From Planktomarina sp. (GTDB lineage: Bacteria; Pseudomonadota; Alphaproteobacteria; Rhodobacterales; Rhodobacteraceae): a DNA stretch of 64,000 bases. Every line of letters starts with the position of its first letter. The first letter of the stretch is position 1. This document shows positions 32,250-40,748 of this stretch, one piece after another. The stretch covers positions 1-64,000 of the forward strand of contig JAHDBC010000005.1 in NCBI GenBank assembly GCA_020630595.1, in the 5' to 3' direction. The notes under the pieces are model-generated. The model saw nothing but the letters and a program-made list of their open reading frames with translations, was not told where the DNA came from and did no database searches. Both the position numbers and the translations under genes were made by a program.

Positions 32250-33911
32250 GTGACTGTCCAATATTACAAGGCTTTTGAAGACCGTCGCCCGCCACAGCCG
32301 CGGACATTGTCACCCCTGCGGCAGGGCCTTTGGCAGTTCTTGGCAAGCTGGATGCTGGGACTTGCCGCTTGGTATTTCCTGTGGCGTTGGACACAATCCC
32401 TGAACCCCGATGCAATGGTGTTTTCCATTGTGATCGCCACGGCAGAAACGCTGTTTTTGGTCGGTATGATCTTATATCTTTATGATACTTGGTCAGAACC
32501 GCCGTTGCCAGAAATCGTGGACCCTGATCCGCTGAAGGCGGGCGGTCGAACGGTGGATGTTTTCATCACAACCTATGACGAACCCTATGAAATGGTCGAA
32601 GACAGCATCCGGGATGCGCGTGCGCTGATTGTCCCAGTCGGCTGGTCGTGCAGGGTCCATGTGTTGGACGATGGCGATCGCCCGACATTCCGTCATCTGG
32701 CGGACCTGCACGGGGCGATGTATCATCGCCGCGACACGAACACAGGGTTCAAAGCCGGCAATCTAAAGAACGCGCTGTTGCATACAGATGGTGATTTCAT
32801 CGTCATCGCCGATGCCGACACGCGATTGTTTCCGCAGTTTTTGCAACGAACCTTGGGCCATTTTCATGATCCGACGGTCGCATGGGTTCAGACGCCCCAT
32901 TGGTTTTATGATGTGCCCGAACCGCCGAAACAGCGCAATTGGCTGCAACGGACCTTTGGTTTGGGCCATGATCCGTTTCTGGTCGATCCGTCGCTGTTTT
33001 TTGATGTGATCCTGCGCCGCCGGGATCGCCACGGCGCATCCTTTTGTTGTGGGGCCGGGTCTGTGCACCGCCGCGAAGCCATTTGCGCCGCCGCGCTTGC
33101 GGATCCTTCGCCAGCCGCCCTTGGGGCAGGCACGCAACCGTTCATTTTTCACGTGTCCGAAGACATTCACACGTCCATCCGACTGCATGCAGGGGCAGGG
33201 GGCAGATGGCGGTCCGTGTATCACCCATGGGTCGAAGCACGTATGCTGTCGCCGTGGAGTTTGGATGCATGGGCCGCACAAAAGCTGAAATATGCAGGCG
33301 GCACCTTCGATATCTTTCTGAACCACAAAGCGCCGTGGCGGCGCGGCATGCCATGGAAAATACGGATGCACTATCTGACCACCATCTGGTCGTACCTAAG
33401 TGTCTTTCCGATGCTTGTGTTGTTTTTCGCACCCGTCTTTACACTGTTCACGGCGATTGCACCGGTTGCGGCCTATTCATCGGAATTCTTCATCCGCCTG
33501 TTGCCGATGGCGATCATGGCAGAACTGGCCCTTATGATAGGAAGCAAAGGGTACGATATTCAGGCTGCACGCACTTTGAACATTGCAACGGCCCCTTATG
33601 TGCTGCGCGGCTTTTTTCAGGCCCTGACGCGGCGCAAGATCGGGTTCCGCCCGACCCCGAAAACACTGAAATCCGGATCAGAATTTCGGTTTGTCAGCTG
33701 GCAAATCGTGGCGCTGATCGTGTTTGGCGCCGCAGCCGTTCATGGCGTTGGGCAATATCTGTCCGGAAACACCGCATATACGCTGGGTCTTCTGACCGTG
33801 AACGGGTTTTGGGTCCTTTACAACATGTCAGTTCTTTGGCGCGTCGTGCGTCTGGGAAGTTGGCAGCCTGATGTTTCTCATTCCGACGCTGGAGGCGCCG
33901 AATATGTCTAA
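32250..33911 (+). CDS. Cellulose synthase-like GT2 membrane glycosyltransferase
   Basis: 553 residues from a GTG at 32250. Two N-terminal membrane helices, a GT-A domain (~95-350) and four C-terminal helices are seen. Catalytic signatures: 'FITTYDEPYEM' and 'VLDDGDRP' (UDP site), 'GFKAGNLKNAL', 'IADADTRLFP' (DxD, ~187) and 'SEDIHTSIRLH' (TED-like, ~303). The usual QxxRW is 'QKLKY' here (~344). No PilZ domain follows, and no BcsB or BcsC gene is present. It would polymerise a processive beta-glycan across the inner membrane. Its 3' end overlaps the DUF3131 gene by 8 bases. Confidence 0.9.
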   Translation: MTVQYYKAFEDRRPPQPRTLSPLRQGLWQFLASWMLGLAAWYFLWRWTQSLNPDAMVFSIVIATAETLFLVGMILYLYDTWSEPPLPEIVDPDPLKAGGRTVDVFITTYDEPYEMVEDSIRDARALIVPVGWSCRVHVLDDGDRPTFRHLADLHGAMYHRRDTNTGFKAGNLKNALLHTDGDFIVIADADTRLFPQFLQRTLGHFHDPTVAWVQTPHWFYDVPEPPKQRNWLQRTFGLGHDPFLVDPSLFFDVILRRRDRHGASFCCGAGSVHRREAICAAALADPSPAALGAGTQPFIFHVSEDIHTSIRLHAGAGGRWRSVYHPWVEARMLSPWSLDAWAAQKLKYAGGTFDIFLNHKAPWRRGMPWKIRMHYLTTIWSYLSVFPMLVLFFAPVFTLFTAIAPVAAYSSEFFIRLLPMAIMAELALMIGSKGYDIQAARTLNIATAPYVLRGFFQALTRRKIGFRPTPKTLKSGSEFRFVSWQIVALIVFGAAAVHGVGQYLSGNTAYTLGLLTVNGFWVLYNMSVLWRVVRLGSWQPDVSHSDAGGAEYV

Positions 33912-35214
33912 TAGTCTTTCCCTGAAATCGCTGTGGTTCATGGGCGGCCTTCTTGCTGCTGCTGGAACGGCGACGTGGCTGGATGGTGCGACGATCCGCC
34001 TGGCCGACCCATTGGCGGGCCGCGTGGATTTTCAGGAACCGCTTTACGCCTTGGCCGATCACCGTCCGCTGACCTACAAGGAACAGCAGGCTGCACAAAT
34101 TGCCTGGGACTTCATCGAAAAGAACACACAGCCCGAAACCGGTTGGGTCAATTCGGTGGCATGGTTTCCATCCAGCACGCTGTGGGATCAGGGATCCTAT
34201 CTGATGGCCCTTGTGTCGGCGGATGTGCTGGACATCATCGACGACGCAGAATTTGACGACCGCGCAACCCTGTTTCTGGAAAGCCTTGCCCGCATTGAAT
34301 TGATCGACGGCGTGCTGCCAAACAAGGTGTACAACACACAGACCCTGCAAATGACGGACTATGCCGATACGCCCACGCCAGACGGCATCGGGTGGTCGGC
34401 CCTGGATATTGCGCGGCTTTTGCTGTCGTTGCGTATTCTGGAACGGCATGCCCCGCATCTGGGACCGCAAATTCGCCAAACGCTTGTCAGCTGGGATCTG
34501 GATGCCGTTGCCGTCGAAGGTGAACTGGTCGGCACCAGCCTGCGGAATGGGGAACTTGTTGCGTTGCAAGAAGGGCGGATAGGGTATGAACAATACGGTG
34601 CGCGTGCGGCCGCCATGTGGGGGCTAGACGTATCGATGGCCCTTTCGTCGCGCCGTGTGCTGGGCTGGCGCACGATTAATGGTGCTGATGTGCCTGTCGA
34701 TCTGCGCAGTGCTGCGCGGTATCAAACGATCAATCCCACATCATCGGAACCCTATGTTCTGATGGGGTTGGAAATGGGGTTCGATGCGGAAAGCCGGGCG
34801 CTGGCCGAACAGGTTTTGGCCGCACAGGAAGCGCGCTTTGATGCATCGGGTCACATGACCATCGTATCCGAAGACCATTTGGACGACGCGCCCCATTTTG
34901 CCTATGCGTCCGTGTTTTCAAACGCGCGAAACTGGGCTGTCGTGGATGCGGACGGGGGGCAACACCCTGATATGCGCACGCAAAGCACCAAAGCAAGTTT
35001 TGGGTGGGATGCCTTGTTTGACACCCCCTTCACCAACCATTCCGTCGCGCGTGTCTCTGGGTTGGGGCGTTCTGGGATCGGCTGGTACGCAGGGATTTAT
35101 GAAAAGACCGGCGCACGCAACAAAGCACTGGCGTTGAACACAAACGCCGTGATCCTGACCGCGCTGCATTACCGTGTGCACGGCCCGTTGTGGAATATTC
35201 ACGGGTCTGATTGA
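33904..35214 (+). CDS. DUF3131-type protein, copy A (membrane-anchored or exported)
   Basis: 436 residues from the ATG at 33904, behind GGAGG. One N-terminal hydrophobic segment ('SLWFMGGLLAAAGTATWL') acts as signal or anchor. The rest is a DUF3131-like all-helical domain with 'NSVAWFPSSTLWDQGSYL', 'GVLPNKVYNTQ', 'IGWSALDIARLLLSLRIL', 'GRIGYEQYGA' and 'NTNAVILTALHYRVHGPL'. Each is shared with copy B at 36895-38583. The layout recalls alpha/alpha-barrel glucan hydrolases, so glycan trimming or transfer is plausible. No activity is proven to my knowledge. Confidence 0.82.
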   Translation: MSNSLSLKSLWFMGGLLAAAGTATWLDGATIRLADPLAGRVDFQEPLYALADHRPLTYKEQQAAQIAWDFIEKNTQPETGWVNSVAWFPSSTLWDQGSYLMALVSADVLDIIDDAEFDDRATLFLESLARIELIDGVLPNKVYNTQTLQMTDYADTPTPDGIGWSALDIARLLLSLRILERHAPHLGPQIRQTLVSWDLDAVAVEGELVGTSLRNGELVALQEGRIGYEQYGARAAAMWGLDVSMALSSRRVLGWRTINGADVPVDLRSAARYQTINPTSSEPYVLMGLEMGFDAESRALAEQVLAAQEARFDASGHMTIVSEDHLDDAPHFAYASVFSNARNWAVVDADGGQHPDMRTQSTKASFGWDALFDTPFTNHSVARVSGLGRSGIGWYAGIYEKTGARNKALALNTNAVILTALHYRVHGPLWNIHGSD

Positions 35215-35240
35215 TCTGGATCAAACAACCACTCACGAAA

Positions 35241-35275
35241 AAGGCCAGCGATCTTTCGATCGCTGGCCTTTTCTT
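35241..35275. terminator. Bidirectional terminator between the convergent glycan genes
   Basis: AAGGCCAGCGATC and GATCGCTGGCCTT form a perfect 13-bp stem with a TTTC loop, followed by TTCTTT on the plus side and TTTCG on the minus side. It separates DUF3131 copy A (plus) from the coiled-coil gene (minus), 27 bases after the former. Confidence 0.92.
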
Positions 35276-35293
35276 TGTGCCTTGTCTGCCCCG

Positions 35294-36895
35294 TTATTGG
35301 GTCGGGTTCAGAATTGTTTCAAAGTATGCGCCGATGGGTTGATACAGATCCGATTGCCCTGCGGCGACCTGTGTGTCGCTGGCCAATTCAACTGTTGGGT
35401 CGTCGGCCGCCATGTCGGTTTCTGCGACAACGTCAGCGGCTTGATCTTCGGCCGGTGTGTCCTCTGCCACTGCGGCTGGCGCGGCGGCCATGTCTTCGGC
35501 AGGCGCATCTTGCGTATCCGCTTGGGCGTCTGTCTTTTTCGTGTTGTCAGACGTTTCCAACGCCCGTTCCAAATCAATCGCCGCAGCAGAAGCATTCAGA
35601 TCGGCCTCAAGCTCTTCCAGAATGGTTTGGGCAAGCGTGTCGTGGTAGCTGCGCGAAATGGCATCTGATTGTGCGGCTTGATCTTCGGGCTTGATGAATT
35701 GCATCAACACCAGCGCAGTTTTCGGATCAAGGCCCATTTCGGCGACCAGATACTGCAAATGCCGCACTTCATCGGGCAATGCGTCCGACGGCATTGGTGT
35801 TGAATCAACATCCTGTTGGACCTGATCGCGCCATTCGGCATTGGCCTGTGGTGACGGAAATTGCGGTTGGGGCTGAAGCGGCGCGGGTTGCTGAAGCGGT
35901 TGGGCCAGCTTTACAGCTGTCGTCGCCACGCTGAGTTGGCCCAGCTCATTTTGCAGACGCTGGATCATCGCCTCCATCTGTTTCATTTGTTCCTGCACCG
36001 GATCAGCCGCGGGTGGTTGTGCCGCTTCGATGGTCGTTGCTTCGTTTTGGCGGTTTTCCAACAGCCGGCGCAATTCGGTCAGATCTGTTTGCATGGCATC
36101 CAACGCGGCTGCGCTGTCTTCATCGGCATAGGCCGCACCTTGCGAAACCTGACCGATCGACAGGGGCTGTGGCATCGGGTTCACCCAATTCTGCGCTTCA
36201 GTCAGGGTTTCGCGCGTCGTTCCCGTGCGGGCATTTGGCACTGGCCAGCCCGTGGGTAGCACGGTGTAATCCTGCCGCGCGGAAATCCAGCGCAAATAGG
36301 CAGTGACCGCACCGAACCCTTTCAATGATATGGTCGCCAGCGTGTTTTCCCCCCTGCGCACAACCAGATCGCCGCCCGTGGACAGCAAACGTTCGAATTG
36401 CAGTTCCAGCGGTTCAAGAATGCGCATCGGCAGCGCAAGTTCGGTTGTGGTGTCCGCCAAAAACAGCTGATCCGTGGGTTGCAAACCGTCCATCATCAGG
36501 TGGATTGCTTTTTGATCCGTCAAAACCATGCGCAACGCACCCTTTTGCGCCATGCAACTGTAGGTGCGCGGTCTGCAGACCACTTCGAATACGTCATCGT
36601 CCAGACGGGGCGATGGTGAAAACCGTGCGTATCCATCGGGGTCAAACCGGAAATATACGCCTTCGACCAACCCTTCTTGAAATGTTGGCCAACCAAAGGC
36701 CCCGCGCAGGTTTTGCTGGGCTTCGCGCGCGCCATCGGCGAACAGAAGACGCGTATCAAGGATCACGTTTTCAGATGCGAATGCCGCGGAAAGTTGTGTG
36801 TCAGTATCCCCGGACGCGGCGATGGTTTGGGCGACTGCAACGGGGGCCGCTGCAAGGGCCGCAATGAATGCGGAAAGTGAGAGTGCGCGGTTCAT
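35294..36895 (-). CDS. Exported coiled-coil protein of unknown function in the glycan locus
   Basis: 533 residues. Signal peptide 'LSLSAFIAALAAAPVAVA' at the N-terminus; residues ~25-230 form an unrecognised folded domain with two cysteines ('VVCRPRTYSCMAQKG'). Around 255-320 is a likely coiled coil ('DLTELRRLLENRQ', 'QMKQMEAMIQRLQNELGQL'), then Pro/Gln-rich and Ala/Asp/Glu-rich low-complexity stretches to the end. Periplasmic location is likely. Its start is translationally coupled to DUF3131 copy B (TAATG). A scaffold role in a glycan complex, like BcsB, is only a guess. Confidence 0.7.
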   Translation of the reverse strand: MNRALSLSAFIAALAAAPVAVAQTIAASGDTDTQLSAAFASENVILDTRLLFADGAREAQQNLRGAFGWPTFQEGLVEGVYFRFDPDGYARFSPSPRLDDDVFEVVCRPRTYSCMAQKGALRMVLTDQKAIHLMMDGLQPTDQLFLADTTTELALPMRILEPLELQFERLLSTGGDLVVRRGENTLATISLKGFGAVTAYLRWISARQDYTVLPTGWPVPNARTGTTRETLTEAQNWVNPMPQPLSIGQVSQGAAYADEDSAAALDAMQTDLTELRRLLENRQNEATTIEAAQPPAADPVQEQMKQMEAMIQRLQNELGQLSVATTAVKLAQPLQQPAPLQPQPQFPSPQANAEWRDQVQQDVDSTPMPSDALPDEVRHLQYLVAEMGLDPKTALVLMQFIKPEDQAAQSDAISRSYHDTLAQTILEELEADLNASAAAIDLERALETSDNTKKTDAQADTQDAPAEDMAAAPAAVAEDTPAEDQAADVVAETDMAADDPTVELASDTQVAAGQSDLYQPIGAYFETILNPTQ

Positions 36896-38583
36896 TAGAA
36901 ATCAGCCTCTTTCTGGACGGAATGACGAATAGCTGGCAACCAGTCCGCCTGTGTCGGCGGATCGGGCATATTGCGCTTTTGGCGAATGTCTTGATCGCGA
37001 AAGGCGGTGTACCAGACTTCGGTGTTTCCGGTATAGGGGGTCAGAATCGGGCCCTGCACCTTGTGCAAAAGGGCCGTCAGGATGATCCCGTTGTTGTTGG
37101 CTGTGAAGATTTCAACGCGGCCCTGGCCCCGTTCATACAGCCCTTCGTACATCCCGTTTTCGGGATCATAAAGTTCGATAATCGCATCAAAAAGCGCATC
37201 GGTGTATTCCGTATCCCACAGAACCCACATGCCAATGGCCGCCTTTGCCGCGACAGCGGCGTGGTCGGGCACATAGTCCCCGCGCGGCGTGACCGTGTTC
37301 CATGGATAGCCATCCGAAAAGATCGTATCGTAGGTAAAATAAGGTGGTCCTTTGACGTTGTGTTCGGAACGCGCCGTCATAAAGCCCGTCTGACGCCAAC
37401 GATTTTCCTGAACCTGATAGATCCTGTCGGCGAATTCCGCACGCCAGCCATCCGTAGACAGCCATTCGGGGCTGCTGTCGTCGTGGGGCATGTCCCAGCC
37501 CAGTTCCAACCCATCTTGCAGATAGGATTCCGTTACCACGTAGTTTTGGGAATGAAACACCCGCGGATCACGCCCATCATAGGGCACTTGCACGCCAAAG
37601 ATGCTGGCTGTCAGAAACGGTTCTGCACGGTGGGCCAGAATTGGCTGGAAGCCCCATAGGGCGAACCCTTTGGCCGCATATTCTTCGTAGCCCAGACGCC
37701 CTTCCTGCGCATAGACGGTTTCGCCCGTTTCCTTGTCAACGAATGCACCCCAAAGCACGCCCTCTTCGTCGACGGCATTGGAATAATCCCATTTCAGCAG
37801 GACGCTGTCGATTGTGTTGGCCAAATAGGGATAGCGGTTTTTCAAAATCCGCATCCAGACCAGGAACCGCCCGATATCAAGCGCCGAAAAGCCAATTTCG
37901 CCCGGCTTGTTGGTATAGTCCACCTTTTCGCCGGTTTGGGTGTGATACACCTTGTTGGGCATTTCACCACGGAACAGATCCAACCCCTTGATCGTGGTCA
38001 AAAGGCGCATCATGCGTTGGTCAAAATCCGGTTTTTCGATGATGCACAATTCATAAGCCGCGACGGCCCCCGCAATATAGGATGCGGTGTCCCACAAGGT
38101 GGTCGATGGGTAGTTGCCCACCGAATTCGCAAGACCGGTGTTTTCTTGTGTAAAATTTTCGAAATATCGCCAGGCAACATGGGCCGCTTTCAATTCGCGG
38201 TCCGTCAGAAAACCGCGACGGGACTGGAAATTGCGCACATAGGCATTGCGCCGATCATATCCGGGCGCGCGTCCCCGTTCCAAATCCAGCCCATCAAAAT
38301 AGTTGGATGACATTTCGCACATTCGCGGCGGTTTTTGCCGTCTTGGTTCCTGTCGAACAACGCTTGTTACGGCCACCGGTTGGTTGCCGCGCATCAGGGC
38401 AGGAATACGGTCAAGGGCCCCGCCCGCGACGATGGGTTCTTCCTCTTCTTCCCGGAACAGGAACATGTCGCGCGCTGCATTGCCAACACCCCATGCTGTT
38501 CCGCCGATGATTGCGGATGACGATGCAAGGACAAGTGCGGCAAAGACCCACGATTTGCGTGACGGTGATGATTGTTTTGTCAT
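36895..38583 (-). CDS. DUF3131-type protein, copy B
   Basis: 562 residues; the ATG at 38583 is chosen because a membrane anchor follows ('SWVFAALVLASSSAIIGGTAWGVG'). A charged linker (FREEEEEP) leads to a DUF3131 domain (~130-530) with 'NSVGNYPSTTLWDTASYI', 'GEMPNKVYHTQT', 'IGFSALDIGRFLVWMRIL', 'GRLGYEEYAA' and 'NNNGIILTALLHKVQGPI', all paralogous to copy A. It is longer at both ends. It lies on the opposite strand from copy A, with the coiled-coil gene next after it, so the locus has one DUF3131 protein in each operon. Confidence 0.82.
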   Translation of the reverse strand: MTKQSSPSRKSWVFAALVLASSSAIIGGTAWGVGNAARDMFLFREEEEEPIVAGGALDRIPALMRGNQPVAVTSVVRQEPRRQKPPRMCEMSSNYFDGLDLERGRAPGYDRRNAYVRNFQSRRGFLTDRELKAAHVAWRYFENFTQENTGLANSVGNYPSTTLWDTASYIAGAVAAYELCIIEKPDFDQRMMRLLTTIKGLDLFRGEMPNKVYHTQTGEKVDYTNKPGEIGFSALDIGRFLVWMRILKNRYPYLANTIDSVLLKWDYSNAVDEEGVLWGAFVDKETGETVYAQEGRLGYEEYAAKGFALWGFQPILAHRAEPFLTASIFGVQVPYDGRDPRVFHSQNYVVTESYLQDGLELGWDMPHDDSSPEWLSTDGWRAEFADRIYQVQENRWRQTGFMTARSEHNVKGPPYFTYDTIFSDGYPWNTVTPRGDYVPDHAAVAAKAAIGMWVLWDTEYTDALFDAIIELYDPENGMYEGLYERGQGRVEIFTANNNGIILTALLHKVQGPILTPYTGNTEVWYTAFRDQDIRQKRNMPDPPTQADWLPAIRHSVQKEADF

Positions 38584-38750
38584 GGGCCCCCCCGGTTTTG
38601 GCTCAACATCCCGGTGATACCGCTTGGGTCTTAACAAACTGGAAAACTTACAAATTTACGGATCAGGCAGGCCCAAAGCCTGTTGAAACAGCACTTTCTT
38701 AACGGTCCGGGGCGCATAAATGCCCGCAACGCAGAGGGCGGGGAAAAAAG
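38584..38750. other. Divergent promoter region of the exporter and DUF3131-B operons
   Basis: The 167 bases between the divergent starts are AT-richer than the flanks ('AACAAACTGG', 'AAAACTTACAAATTTACGG'). They contain a short inverted repeat CAGGC-CCAAA-GCCTG. Promoters for both directions should lie here, but no unambiguous -35/-10 pair was found. Confidence 0.45.
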
Positions 38751-40748
38751 ATGAAACATTTTCAGCAGACCGACATTCAAAGCCACGAAAGTGTTGATCC
38801 AGTGGTGTCACAAGATCACGAAACCACGATCCAGACCGTTATGATGAACGACCGTGGATTGCCCCGTTGGGCCGCACTGATCAGTCTGTTGTTTTCGGTT
38901 GCGTCCGCGGTCTGCGTGGCCGGGATTGCGATTGTGGCCATCTTGTTTCAAAGTCTGGTCGCGCAAAACGGGGATGTGTTTGGCACGTTGCCGTTTCTGG
39001 CGCTGGGCATGGTGCCGGTGATCGGCCTTTACGTTTTGGAATTTGCGCAGGTCAAAGCCTTTGCCGGGCTGCAAAAGGTGCAACAGTCCGTGCGGCTGCG
39101 GACCGGGGCCATTGCGGGGCTTTTGATTATCCTTGCGCTTGCGTTTGTGCATCCGCTTTTGATCTTGCCAACTGCTGTGTCCGTTGCCGTTGGTGCCGCA
39201 TGTATGGCGTTGGCGGTTCGGTTCGGACGCTGGCACCCGGCTTGGGAATTTTCCCCGGCAGAGGCTGTGTCGATCCTGTCGGGCCGTGATGCAGAAGGGT
39301 TCACATATGCGCAATCCCAGCCCGTTGCCCCTGCAGCGCTGACGGCACTGAAATGGTTTATTCCCGCTTGTGCGATTGTTTTGTCGGTCGCATTGGGCAG
39401 TTGGATGGTGGCACAATCCATTCTGATGCTGCCTGCATTGATCGCCGTGGCCGGATTGTCGTTTTGGGCCAGCGTTCAGATTGCGGCCTTTTTGTTGGCC
39501 CGTTTCATCAATGGGGCGTCCGCAGATCCCCATCACGCGCCGACGGTTGTGGATCAAACCGATGTGCCGCCCGCATTCCGCGAAAGCTGTAACGCCGAAG
39601 GTCTGATCGTGCATGGGCTGACGGTTTCAGATGCAAATGGCGCCCGGCTTTTGTCCGATCTGCGTTTCAATCTGGCACCGGGGACAATCGTTGCAGTGAC
39701 AGGGGCGGCGGCCTGCGGGAAATCCGTTCTGGCGCGGGCCTTGGTCAATCCATTTTCGATTGCGGGCGCATCTGTGACTGGCGCCGTTCAGTTTCGTGAT
39801 CAAAGCCTGTGGCAACGCAGCACACGCGACATGGGTCTTTATGCCGGGCTGATCGCCGAAACGCCCCTTATCCTTGCACAAAATGGCGCAGCCAACGCTA
39901 TGGCATTTCAGTCTGATGGGTATCGGGATCGGGCGCGGCGGTGTCTGGAAAGTATCGTTTTTTCGTCCGAAGTTGTTGACCGTATCCTTGGCGCGCCTGA
40001 TGCGACGCGCCTGTCGATGTCGGACCAACGCCGGTTGGAACTGTCGCGGATGTTTTTTCTCGCGCCTTTTGTGATGGTTCTGGACCGGCCTGAAAATCAT
40101 TGTGATCCCGCAACCGTGCGCGCGCTGGCAGCCCGTTTGCAACAGGAACGCCGGGCAGGGCGCATTGTTATCTTGGTGACCGAAGACCGCGCGCTTTTGG
40201 AAATTTGCGACAGGATGATGGTCTTGCAAAACGGGCGCATCATTGACCATGGCCCCGCCGCTGAAATTCTGGGCCGCACGTCCACGGGCTGGGCCAGATT
40301 CGTGTGTGACCAGCGTTTGGAATCCGAAGATGTTCTGACCGATTGGGTGCGGTCCCATTTCAAGCGCAAAGGCGATGAAGGCAATCGTGATACCGTGGCA
40401 GCCATTGCAGCGGAACTTTTGGCGTTTTCGTGTCAGGATATTGCGCCGGTTGGAACGGAAAAAATCGATTTCGATTTCAAACATTACCAAGGGCATTGCG
40501 TTTTGAAACTGACAGACACCGGGCGTTTGCTGAGCAGTGGTCAAATTCAGCGCGCACAGCGTGCAAGCCTGAACGAAAAGGGATCGTCCATGACGCCTTT
40601 GGGGGCCGTGTTGCGCGGTGCTTTGGGGTTCGAACAGGTCATGGAAGATGGCAAGCGCACGATCAGCCTGACCATCAAAACCTATGACCCACGATTGACA
40701 GGTGGATCTGACACCGCCCCGGCGCCTCGTGTCAGGGAAACAGCCTAA
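38751..40748 (+). CDS. ABC exporter-like protein (type I secretion/PrtD-like layout) with degenerate ATPase
   Basis: 665 residues: six membrane helices (~40-260), an ABC domain (~285-520) and an unusual ~130-residue C-terminal extension. Walker A is intact ('GAAACGKS', ~318). The signature is 'LSMSDQRRLELSR' instead of LSGGQ (~421). Walker B reads 'VMVLDRPE', so the catalytic Glu after the Asp is Arg (~439-447). The H-loop reads 'VTEDRALL', with Glu for His (~477). ATP hydrolysis is probably lost or strongly reduced. It overlaps the HlyD-like gene by one base and faces the DUF3131-B operon, suggesting a structural or regulatory export role for the glycan system. Confidence 0.82.
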   Translation: MKHFQQTDIQSHESVDPVVSQDHETTIQTVMMNDRGLPRWAALISLLFSVASAVCVAGIAIVAILFQSLVAQNGDVFGTLPFLALGMVPVIGLYVLEFAQVKAFAGLQKVQQSVRLRTGAIAGLLIILALAFVHPLLILPTAVSVAVGAACMALAVRFGRWHPAWEFSPAEAVSILSGRDAEGFTYAQSQPVAPAALTALKWFIPACAIVLSVALGSWMVAQSILMLPALIAVAGLSFWASVQIAAFLLARFINGASADPHHAPTVVDQTDVPPAFRESCNAEGLIVHGLTVSDANGARLLSDLRFNLAPGTIVAVTGAAACGKSVLARALVNPFSIAGASVTGAVQFRDQSLWQRSTRDMGLYAGLIAETPLILAQNGAANAMAFQSDGYRDRARRCLESIVFSSEVVDRILGAPDATRLSMSDQRRLELSRMFFLAPFVMVLDRPENHCDPATVRALAARLQQERRAGRIVILVTEDRALLEICDRMMVLQNGRIIDHGPAAEILGRTSTGWARFVCDQRLESEDVLTDWVRSHFKRKGDEGNRDTVAAIAAELLAFSCQDIAPVGTEKIDFDFKHYQGHCVLKLTDTGRLLSSGQIQRAQRASLNEKGSSMTPLGAVLRGALGFEQVMEDGKRTISLTIKTYDPRLTGGSDTAPAPRVRETA

